The notes beneath the pieces are model-generated. The model saw only the letters and a list, made by a program, of their open reading frames with translations. It was not told where the DNA came from and did not search any database. The translations under genes and the position numbers were made by a program. Of a DNA stretch of 64,000 nt, positions 43,295 through 54,400 are shown one piece after another (the first letter of the stretch is position 1; every line of letters begins with the position of its first letter). The stretch is from Ophiodon elongatus (Eukaryota; Chordata; Actinopteri; Perciformes; Hexagrammidae). The stretch spans positions 2,931,501 to 2,995,500 of the forward strand of contig JACSYO010002062.1 in the NCBI GenBank assembly GCA_016806645.1, in the 5' to 3' direction.

Positions 43295-45131
43295 TCACAT
43301 CAGTGAAGCCTGGTCGATGAAGGTGGCCAAAGTGATGTCTCGCTGGGACAGCCCCCCACAGTCATGTGTGCTGAGAGTGATCTGGACCTGGTGGGAACAA
43401 GGGAAATGGAGCGGGGAACTCATCATATGACTAAGAAAACACTATTTTGTATCTGTGTGTTTGCTTTAGCCACAAGGTGGACGGCCAACTTTATAAAAGC
43501 ATCGTCCACTCTGGCCTTCCCATTGACATACGGCAACGCCATGAAGGCAATTTGGACACGGACACAAGTGCAATATGAACAAACTTTGTAGAACAAACTG
43601 GAATTATCAGCACAATGTAATTAAATGGACGATTTCCTTTGACAAGAAGAGCACAGTAATGAGTGGTAGTTTTAGGTGCTCTGGGGGCCTTTTATAAGTA
43701 GGGTATACTATATTTCATATCTAAACACCAAAATAAATCTGGAGCTGTTTGGGGCCTTTTTAGTCGGGCGACCCCACTTGGTTCGTGTGACGCAAAGCTA
43801 CGTCGTGTCAGGCGCGTTGCTACGGACCCGAGGAGGCGCAGCGTTGAGCGGGAAGGAGGGCGGGGGGGCGGGGGTGTTCAATCAGTTCTTCACTTCACTT
43901 ATTGGGACGGCGCTTTTAAAAATGGGATCATCTGTCAATGTTTTTCATCATTTGGTGCGTCCATGTTGATAACATTAGATAAAAGACTGATGAATGTGGA
44001 GCTTCAGTCACAATATTGGGGCGATTCTTTAATAAAGAAAGCCGGTCAGGACCACGTCCGGCTGTGCTTTGCAGATGTCCTTTTTACCTTATTGTAGACG
44101 TTGAACCACTCGGGGTGATGGTCCATCTTCTCTGCTTGTAAAGCCACTCTGGACATGAAACCAAAAGCCTGAAAGGTAAAAAAAAAAATCCTGCAGTCAG
44201 GCATGTGCATAATATACAGTAGACGCTATGTGGTGAGTTAACTGTGAGACATTAGATACCTGATTGAAGTCTTTGAAAATAAACTCTTTGTAAATGGCGT
44301 CCCGTCCCTGGACCTCCACCCACTGAGCATTGCGTAGCAGGGGGAGTAGGTGGGTCCTCTCCTCCTCAGTCAGACTCTGAATTTTACCAGCCTGTGAGGA
44401 AAGAGCAGAAGTAACTGAGAGGGGCAGCCTCACGAACACAGACTGTGATTGGTTGCACGGGATCCCATCTGGAAACAATGAGAGGCTGCATTCCTGGTTT
44501 AAAAGACTAGCTGGTTCAAAGGTATGTTGTTGTGGTGGTGGGAGGGGTGTCAGGCCACCCCCCCTTTGGTCACTCAGTTCCTAATGTTGACACATGATGC
44601 AGGGTCACATGGATTTAAAGTTGCTTCAGCTGCTTTCATTTAGCCGTCGTGACGCCTGACTCCAAATCTAAACTGCACTTTCAACATTTCACAACATTCC
44701 TCAAACAGATTGTTGCACAGTGAGAGGGGGCCTTTGAGGAGCTTTGTCCCCAGACGAGCGGTCATGCCTCCAAACCAGAGCAAACAGATGTCACGATCAG
44801 AGAGCAGTGACATCAACAGGTATCATAGCAACAGTCTAATCTGCTCCATCGGCAGAGAGAACGGGCAGCACACAGACAATAGCCACTGGCTTCAACCTCT
44901 TGCACTCATCAGATGTGGTGATGCAGTTAATGCAAACACAAAGGCACGGGAAAACGTGCTCATGTCGTCATTAACCCTGCAGAATTATACGGGCCCTTTA
45001 TAAACTTTGTACCAAATGTATCTGCATTCCCCGGTCTGCCATAAAACCTTATGTACAGGAGGTTTAGACCGTGAGAGTGACTAAATGGCAACAAGTGTGT
45101 GAGGCGGTAAGCAGCTCTGTGTGGCAGACTG

Positions 45132-45201
<70 letters not shown>

Positions 45202-45225
45202 GTACAGAGGTTGTGTACTCACCAT
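43295..45225 (-). CDS. pcbd1: pcbd1 (pterin-4a-carbinolamine dehydratase; DCoH)
   Basis: Small bifunctional protein: it dehydrates 4a-hydroxytetrahydrobiopterin in the cofactor cycle of the aromatic amino acid hydroxylases, and it stabilises HNF1 dimers in the nucleus. Exons, in transcript order: 45225-45223 (ATG only), 44391-44260, 44168-44088, 43387-43295 (TGA). They give 102 aa (human 104). Sequence includes AGKIQSLTEEER, RDAIYKEFIFKDFNQ, AFGFMSRVALQAEKMDHHPE and TLSTHDCGGLSQRDI. The active-site histidines are all present: His62, His63 and His80 with Met counted, that is 61, 62 and 79 in the mature protein. Exon sizes 132, 81 and 93 bp are multiples of three, so all introns are phase 0. 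It lies tail to tail with sgpl1 and head to head with the HGSNAT-type gene. Confidence 0.96.
45131..45201. repeat. (CA)n microsatellite, about 35 units, in pcbd1 intron 1
   Basis: Uninterrupted. In the pcbd1 transcript it reads (UG)n and starts only about 20 nt after the 5' splice site of exon 1. Confidence 0.95.
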
Positions 45226-45420
45226 GTTTGCAGAGTGTTTTCATGCACAGAGGAGGTTCAGCTCCAACTCCCTGTTGTACAGATCTGCTGTGGGAGCGAC
45301 TGGAATGAATCCATTCAGCCACAGGTCCTGATTAGCTGCCCCTGGAGAAGCCTGAGCAGAAATCCTCCCTGCTGATAGGCTGCCTGGCCACATGTCAGCA
45401 TGGGGCTTAATCTTTATAAA
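45226..45420 (-). promoter_or_regulatory. pcbd1: pcbd1 5'UTR and possible promoter
   Basis: On the minus strand a TATA-like TTTATAAA lies at about 45,411-45,418, some 190 bp upstream of the ATG. If real, exon 1 is about 150-160 bp of leader plus the Met codon. No other clear core element is seen. Confidence 0.35.
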
Positions 45421-46178
45421 CTGTCATCTGTTGCACAAGGCATGCTGAGGCCAGCTATTGTGGCAGGGTTCTGCACACACTGTGATGAAAGAAGGAAGCT
45501 ACCGTCAGTCCTACACACTCTTTAATAACATATCGTATGTTGCATATGCACACATATCAAAACATGAACTTCCATTTTAGAATAACAGCCCACTGTTATT
45601 AATGATGTTCAACAGGACAGCAGATTTTAAAGCAAGCGCTGCTCTTCAGCCGGCCGCAGTTCATGTCAAAGGTTAATGAGCTGCTCCTCGGAGACTGCCC
45701 CCCCTTTGCCCCCCTTTCCCCCCCGTGAACTCATCTGTCACGGCGAGTGCTCAGGGAAATGAGCTGGTTAATGAAATGAGGAGAGGGAGAGGATGTGACA
45801 AGTGATCAACATTTAACAGTTGGCTGGGTGGGGAAATGAGAACAGGGCTGCGATTTAGAACATAACCATTAGATTGGAGTCAAATGGTTTTGTGGATTGT
45901 GTTTGGAAATGGAGCTAATCCCTCTGACTCCTACATTAATACACACACTCATTTATAGTTCTTTTAAACTTCCAAAGTGTCTGTTTTCATCATAAATTCT
46001 TATTTTATTCAACATCTATGTAACAAAATTGCAGATTAAAATGACCCCAAACATGATCCCAAACACAGGCATCACGAACCAGTTTAAAGGAACCACCTTG
46101 CTGCCCTTTGACCACTTTTTATATTGGTGTGAGAGTTGTAAAGATGAGCGGTGGAAGTGACTGTTTTCAAGTCGCAAC
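45421..46178. other. intergenic region between divergent pcbd1 and the HGSNAT-type gene
   Basis: About 750 bp without exons, with C-runs near 45,696-45,724 and TTAATGA-type motifs near 45,675-45,775. A weak TTTATATT element at about 46,117 could serve the + strand gene, whose ATG is at 46,179. The two genes may share this region as a bidirectional promoter. Confidence 0.45.
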
Positions 46179-48452
46179 ATGGAGCCCAGGAGACCGCTAC
46201 AAGCAAGTCTAACTTTCTTAATCCTCGTAACCAGCAGCTATGGAGGACACCAAAAATCGAGTAAGTCTTCCAGGAGTCATTAGTGGTCGATATGGATCCT
46301 TCTGGTGTTCAGTCTTAAACAGATAAAAGTCTTTCTGAAGATTTGACGCATGATTTTACCAACGAGCTGCCACTTGTGTCAATCAGCGTTAGGTCTCCGT
46401 ACTCCAGGTTAACATTCAATTATGACAAATGGACCTGTCGGTAGTACGAGAACGTACGCAGTCACTAGTCTTTTTAGTCAGCATTATCCTGGTAATGCGA
46501 TCTCATACACCCTTCTGCTATCTTGTGTTTATGATGTACAAAAAGCTTTGCGTACATCATAAAAGAGTGCTGCTTTGTATCTTTGTATCTCTGCAGGGCC
46601 CACTCTGAAAATGGACCAAGCTCTGTTGACATTACATAACCAGCTGCGCGAAGAAGTGCAGGTCTTCTACACGTCAGATCACTGCTACAAGGTAAAGGAT
46701 GTGTACTGTCCCTCCATCGGCCTGCTCGTCCAAGATATCAGCGAGTCAGCAAAGTTGCTGAAGTTCTCCATTTGTCAGTTTTAGAGGTTTGAAGAGCTTC
46801 AAAGACACTTGATCCTAAATTTCCCATTATGCAACACAATGGCATCTTTGACTAGACTCCTGCTGCCCGGTAATTGCTCATGTCTGTCAAACCCCACACT
46901 CGGTGTGTAATACATCTTTCTGTTAAAAAGCTGAAGTCGAGATACTACTGATGTCATCATGATGTCAACTGAAGGAATTTGAGGAGCTTTGGGAATGTCA
47001 CTTTGCTGCAAAGAGAAACACGCATAGAGCACAAAAGCTGGTTCTGCGCCAGCTCCTATTCTTGCGAGTATAGCATATCCGAGGCTTTAGGAGCATTCCA
47101 CATTGTGTTTCACTGCATGTGTATCAAATAAACCAGAGGATCCTTGAATCCCTCTACCTTTAATCATCAAGAACCCTTCATATCTGTCTTGAGACCCCTT
47201 CGAGTGGACAGTACATTAAAGTCAGTGTTTCACCTGTATTTCACCTCCCAGTGTGTGTACCAGCATTTGGTGACTGTGAAACCCAACAACAACAATTCAT
47301 CCGCGGTGATCAGCACTAAATTCACTCTGACTCTGCAAGTGAAATCACAGACCAGGAATGCAACTTTTTGCAGGTAACAAGTTTTAACCTTCTAACAAAA
47401 CATCAATAACAACAAAAAGAGGTGAAAATGCTGATTTGTTTCCTGTTTACTCATCTTAACTGGCCGGGGGAGTATATTGCTCTTGTTTCCAGCCATGATA
47501 TAGTGTGGTGGCATCCGATGATTGCATCAGCAGTCTGTGGGATTATTTACAGGGCTGGGGGAGTAATCCTGACCTGCTTTCTGGAGCTGAGTGATGCCCT
47601 CCCTTAAACTACCTCCCCGGGTATCGATCAGGAGCCTTTTGGGGGTTAATAAGACTTGACATTCCAATATTGATGAAAAGGGCTCATTAAAGCTTCCAAG
47701 CTGCTCGTCCTGTGGAAACCTCAGCGGGGATGTTAACCGGAGGAGACAGGCGGCATATTTATAAACAATCAGGACTGACAAGACGCCGGGGCAGAGCTTT
47801 CCATTTGGGGGTCACCTGTAAACATGGTGCCAGAGATTCGGTTGCAACATGACAAGCCTCTGGTGCTTTTTCTTCCCCTCTCAGAGGTCTGGTCTTGGGC
47901 TTCCTAGATCAATGCTGAGGTCTCTAACCAGACTGTGCTGCTATTGATTCCCTTTTCCCCTTTGAAAAAAAAAAAAACACTCCAAGTGATAGCTAGTATG
48001 TCATCCCAACAGTGGATCAATATGAGCGTGTAATGCATGTTTTTTGGGGCCTGACACTGGAGATGACGAGAGGACAGGGGGTGCATTTAAGTCTGCAGAC
48101 ACTAGGTGGCGCTCCTGAGCTTCATAGTGGTATAAAACCATCAGAAGGCAATAGGAAGAGCAGTTTTTTTTATAGTCAGGTCAAAAGGAAAACAGCAGCA
48201 AGTGGATGAAAAAGGTAATTTAATACATGCTGCTGAGGAAATACAATTTCAAAGGGGATCAAATGAAAACAGTCTGTAGTTTTATCTGCTTTTAAGGGAA
48301 GTGTGTCTCAATATTTCTCTGTTATGGATGCAGGTGGAGTCAGACATATGGAGAAGGTGGTCATTACTCGGTTTGGATCCGGATGTCCGAGGCCGCCAGT
48401 GAACCCAGCTGCACTGATGTTGTGGATAAACAGCCAAACAATGCATACCTGC
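46179..48452 (+). CDS. HGSNAT-type gene: signal peptide and lumenal domain (exons 1-4)
   Basis: Exon 1 encodes a 27-residue start with a hydrophobic core and ends in phase 1. Exon 2 has TLKMDQALLTLHNQ, aligning with ELKMDQALLLIHNE of human HGSNAT. Exons 3 and 4 encode a beta-rich lumenal segment with Cys pairs, Asn-x-Ser/Thr sites (NSS, NAT) and WSQTYGEGGHYSVWIRMSEA. Phases are 1, 0, 2 and 1. Confidence 0.88.
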
Positions 48453-51400
48453 GTAAGTGCACAACACTGACGAAGAACACAGGATGAGGATGTTCTGTAA
48501 TCGGTCCCATAGTGTTGAATAACACACTTGGAGTGAAGGGGGATGGCTTTGGTGAGACACAGTGACAGTAAAGGAACCTCGGTCCACGCTCAGGCCAAGC
48601 CTTTGATCCGCTCTCTACTTAATTGAGTCAGCAAAGAGGGGAATCACTCGGCCTGTCCACATCTGCTGAGCAGTAATACTCTTCCATCTCCTGGGACATG
48701 ATGTGTATTGATCAGATAAGACTTGCTTTCTTGAAAAGGGATAAAAGAAAAGCTTTTCTGTTTGTTTTGAAGGCCTGGCTCGAGCGCGTGGAGCATTGTG
48801 GGTAATACATTAGGGAGTGTGGAAGGATTAGGGCGTAATGGGATTTTGAAAGCGTCTCTCTCCATAATGTACACTGTACTTAACAATATTGCAGATTATG
48901 TTGTAGATCAGACTTTTAAGGCCAAGTAGCCATTATCCAAGCAGATATATGGTCAGCGTGACGGCAGCCCTCACCGTATGATGAGCTTCCATTAGCCCCG
49001 CAGACCAGTGATTACACAAACTCCCCATAGGACTTGCTCAGCTTAAGTAATGGTCTGGTCAGCAGCTCAAGGCAGGTTAGAGTTGCCCTGCTGGGGAATT
49101 TCAAAGTTTACTTCAGCGTCTCACATTGATCGGCCGTGGTTCTCTGTGAGGTCATTTGTCGGGTGCGGTATTGTTCAAGGATATGCTTTTGTGCAGCCAC
49201 TATCAGATCCACCCTTTAATCACGTTAGTACTGCATTCTGCATTGTTTCACAAACCACAAGTCACCTGCTGAGGGTGAGGGTGAACTTAATCGAGTTCAA
49301 AATGAGTCCATTCATTTTCTATTCATTACAATAACTAGTAGAGCGAGCATGGCAGAGATCTGGTGTCGTTTCACTTCATGTGCTGAGAGCTTTGTGCTGT
49401 TTTTTTTAGGAGCAGGCAGCAGAGATGCCACGACTTTAATATAGTGACCACTCTTTGTTCAGAGTTGATGTCGTAGTGTGGATTCAAGCTCGGGTTTTTG
49501 TTTGTTTTTCCACTGAAGACAAACACGGTGCGTACAGTCCCCTTATTTCCTTCCTTGCTTTGACGCAAGAAGACAATACTGATCCCACCCAGAGCCTGTG
49601 TTATAGTTTTGTAATAGGTAGTGCAGCTGTAAAATGTCTCACTTATTTTACAATGCTGCTAGTGCAGATGGTGGGTGAGCAATAATGTAGTAAACCTGGA
49701 TTTAAAAAAAGGTTTAAGTGGTTCAGTAGCATTATTCACGTTGAACATATATGTCTCTATTGACATTTGGATCTAAATTAATCAGTGTCACAGAAACTCT
49801 TTTTTTACCTTTTTGTTCCTCAAACAATGAAACAAACATTTCACCTATCTTTGATGTGATCTGGGTAGATTTCATCATTCTTTTGACAAATAAAAGACAT
49901 TTCAGCTGCTGTGTAGCCCTCCCCGTGCTATATACCTCATCTTGACCTCCCTCCTTCCCACGATGCCCTCTGGCAGACCAGCTCTCTCCCTCAGTCTTTC
50001 TTTTCTTGTCCTTGTTCCAGTGTAGCCTTACATTTTCCTTTTCGTACTGCTGCAGGGTCAGATTACCCAGATGGATCGACCAAGAGTTTTCCATTAGGTG
50101 CCTGTTTGTCACTTGAGGGATCCCCTTTGACACTCGTTGACTGACAGAGAGCAACAAGGGAGTCCAGAGGCGAGTAAAGCAGACAGTTTAGAGTGCCAAT
50201 CAGGCCTTTTATCCCCAGTCAGATCCTATTCTGATAGAGAAGTACAGCATAAAGCTCCTGACATGGACCTCCAGACAGACAGACCATGACGTCGGATGGT
50301 ACAGTCTGATTACATAATGTCCATTTTAAAACATTTCCTTTTCTTATTTCCTAGCTCTTCTGGTGGCAGCTCTCTTACTAGCCGCAATCACTCTCTTATG
50401 CGTTGCGACACCCTACATCTACAGGTACCCATATGTTTCTTACATCATCCATAATGAAAATACCATCCTGCACTTACTCCTCCATCAGAACAAGGCGGCT
50501 CAGACTTGTTGTCCCATTTGCAGGAGGCGTTGTACATCAAAGTGTATTAAGACCATGTCCTGCCAAGGCCCACAGGACTCAGTGGATAATGTAAGTACAA
50601 TCTGCCTCTAATGAATGCATTAGATTAATATCTTAATAAATGCAATGAAATGACACACATAAGTGGTTTGATTGATTAGATTTAGATCAATCATAAACCA
50701 ATCAAATGAAACGAGTGGCAGTCTCATCAGTACAAACTGTAATATTTTTCAGATACTAAACATCTCTGTATGAACCATAAAATACACAATTGTATTCATG
50801 GATAATGTGCGTACGATAAAAATGTCTGGAAACCTTTATATTTTATCCTTAAAATCCTTGTTTGGCTCCTAAACTCCTGGAATTTCCCAGAATTTGAAGC
50901 GGTCAGAAGAGAGCTTTGCAGAGCAACTCCGCCACCTTTATGTCTTCACTGCAGAAAAGTATTGACTTATAATCAGACATTAATGTTGCCTTAATCCAAC
51001 AGTAACATTGCCTTATTTTTATTGGCAACTACGCAGCCTGAGCCGCATACCAAAATTGCTCTGAGACTCCAGTCATCAAGACGTTTGGGAGACACTAATG
51101 GAATGATTGATACAAATGTTAGCAGAGCCAATTGTACAGCAGACTTACATGGAAGCGATAGAGCGGTGTGTCCGTCCAATCATCTGGCTTGATGGCAAGA
51201 GCTGCTGTGTAATTTCGGCGAGCATGAATGGCTCCCCTCATTCTTCCATGCAAGATGTCTCTGTCTTCCATATGCTGTCTGGATGGCATGCAGATCCATC
51301 ATAACATATTAGTGCGGGTGTCTTCCTGCTCTGGCTCTTTAAACTGCTGCATAGAGGCCAGCGAGTCAGGCTAATCCAACTGAGAGGGCAACAGGCCGGA

Positions 51401-54400
51401 GTCATCTCAGTGCTGCCTTCACTGAGAGAGGGAAAAAGAGGCGCTGACACACAGCACAGAGGATGACCTGGGTAGAGAGAGAGCCAACATCATTTAGAGG
51501 AGTTCTGACCCATGTGACCATTTGGATTTTTGGTTTTGTCAGCATTTCTACATCTCAGAACAATTCTAGTTGCGTACGTTCTAGTTAAGTTTCAACTACT
51601 TTTATTTTGTTGAGCTATAAGTATATGATAGTGTTGCCATTTTATGTATTTCTAATTGTGTCGTCTCCATTCTTTTCGATTTAAAAGTTAAAAGTACAGA
51701 TGGTACAAAAAAGAAAAAAACACACTTTGGTAGAGAGAACTTAAACACTGCGCTACAGAGCGTATTGGTGCCTTTCAGCCATTGTTTTGGATTCACTATT
51801 TTGGTTCAGTATTTTTTTTCTTGTCAATCTTAATTCCAGCAAAAACAGGCAGCGGTTTTGAGTAAAAAAAGCTCTAATAAATCCACTGCTCGCTACCTAC
51901 TCAGCACCAAAAGACTGTCAGACAAAGTTAGCAGCTAGCATGGAGCACTATTTAGCACTATCTTTAACAACTAAAAGAGCTAAAAGTAGAGTAAATATTG
52001 GACTTACTCGTCTTGTGACTCCATATGAATGCTAAAGTTTCAGCTTGTCTGCTAGATGTGTGAATGTATCGCCTTTTCCCTGATTATCTGTATGAAGTCA
52101 AAACCCTTTCAATGTTTACACTTTATTCCTGTTGCCCCCAAATCTGTCAATACTGCTTTAATACGTTAAACCGAATAGTCTTGAAAAATCCAAACAAATG
52201 CAAACACAGATTAACTTCAACAACAAAGACCAATGGCAGTCCCGAGTTGAAACAACACGCTACATTCAGTAATGACATACAGTAAGTTAACAAATGTTGC
52301 TACTTTTCATACAGCCTTGTATGAGCCAGACTGGTGTTTAGTTACTTAAATACATTTTGTCTACTCTCTAATTGTTTCGACAGAACCCAGCAGAGGCTTC
52401 TGAAGCTGAGCACAATCCCACTAAAGCTAAATCAGCACGTCTGCTCTCACTGGACACTTTCCGAGGGTATGTACGCCATCAACAACCATCCTGTTTATCA
52501 GTCTATCACCACATGTGGCCCGTTCACATGCTTATTCTCTTTAGAGCAGTTTGAGTCATGATGAAGATCTACAGGCCCAATGTAATGAATAATTACAGGG
52601 GTCACAGTCTGGCCACATGCTCCCCTAAGCTTTTGTTATCAGGCGGTATAGCTTTGGGCATGATTTCTGATATCGGTGCGTCTCGGGTTGGGAACAGTGT
52701 GTTTCTGTTGGACAGGAGTGATGCATGTGATTGAATCTGGGCTCCCTGCTCTCCTTAATTGTGGCCTGGGGGTAGACACAAAGCACGCCTCTCTGGAAAC
52801 AGGATGCTGGTGTGGCTTTGACCTCCCCCTTGCCAAATAATTGATGTAATAATACCATCAACATATCAGCACACATCCACACGGCCATAGATCTTCTGCC
52901 AAAATGAGGAGCGAGAGGAAATCCAGCAGCACAGAAGCAGCGTCCAGCAGACAATTGGCATCTTCTCCATCTGTGGTTTCCTTTTTTGGATGGAAAGCCA
53001 TCGGAAAGCACCGTGCATATGTGCAGAGTTCGAGAAACCACATAGTTGTATGTAGTTCGGGAGCTGAATTAGTTGAGTACCCTTAGACCAGACTCTGCAG
53101 AGGTTCAAGGAAAGGCTAAATGTCATGTCCGTTCAGTTACACCGCCTGACGCAGTTCTGTTCAACCGTATTAGCTGAAATGTCACTCCGGGGTTACAGGT
53201 GCTTGTCACATATTGATGTCCGGATAGGTACTACTGGAAATTGTCATACCTGACAACACACTTAATCAAACTGTGACTCAGCACTCAAGATTGACTCTGC
53301 GTGTGCCTCCACGGCCCCGTGACTTATGAGCCATACTCCCCAATAAGTAACAACTTTCTGCAGAGAACAGACGCATCATCGACATAAACGTCGAGACATT
53401 TCTGAAAGCAAAAGGCTTTTCTTCTGAGCTGAAAGCTTTTCCTGATCATTGCTCAGGCCGCACTGACATGATATACAGAGAACAGCGGGGTACGGTTGCG
53501 CGTTAATTTTTCTAAAAGGATTTGGTTTTTAATCTTGCGCCGCGCTGCTAAAAGCCTGTCGCCGGTTTCCATACTGTTGAAAATCGCACCGTCAGTAGTT
53601 AGCAGTGCCATGCGACAGAGGGAACACGTATTATAGCAAAACAATGGATTGTCAGTTGCCCTTAACACCAGCTGGCTGACTCATTCTGTTCATTATTTTG
53701 ACTGAGCTCCAAGTTGTCCTCTGATTCAGTTTCAGATATGCTCTGATGTTTGGCCACAAAAAAAAAAAGAACCTTGGCATTTCCACTCAAGTAGTAATTT
53801 ATTATGACTAGATTGGATGTCCGCGTATTTGATATGGCCGGCACAGTAGGTAACTCAATACTCTGCAGTGATAGAGTGCAACTATCCATTTGCAACGGGG
53901 AAATGTACTAAGCTAACACTCTAATTGGTAATGCATGTGCAGTGATTCAAATCAAAGAAGTCCATAAGCGTCTATCAGCGAGTCATAACCAGTTGTCACT
54001 GCTGCAAGAAAGACACATGCATCTGTAATCGGTTAGCTATAAATCATGGATACCGAATCCCAGACATAAATTAAGTCTGTTACTGAAGTGACAAATGCTC
54101 ATTGGAGAGCTTCACGGGGATATTTACAACTTCAACCTGATTAGGAACCAAGAAACAAGCCTGTGGTGTTTCATCCTGGACATTATTAACTTTGGTGCAA
54201 CATAAAAGCAAAGTGATCTCAGTGCACATCATATTCATTAAGCACTTGTAGTTTCCCTTAATCATAATTAGCCGCCACTAGTGTCACGCGTGTGTGGCAT
54301 TTGTAATGTAAAATGAAGCTCTCGTTTCACGATCAGACGCCGAGAGTGTTTTGATTAAAAGGATGGCCAATAAGCTCTGATATTGCAGGGATTTTCACCG

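Noticed and set aside
50355..50424. Shorter version of HGSNAT-type exon 5 ending at CAG/GTACCC
   Set aside because: It would end in phase 1, but exon 6 must start in phase 0. The GTAAGT donor at 50,591 fits both phase and strength.
52625..53041. 138-codon minus-strand frame in an HGSNAT-type intron
   Set aside because: No family resemblance, no flanking splice or promoter signals, and composition like the surrounding intron.
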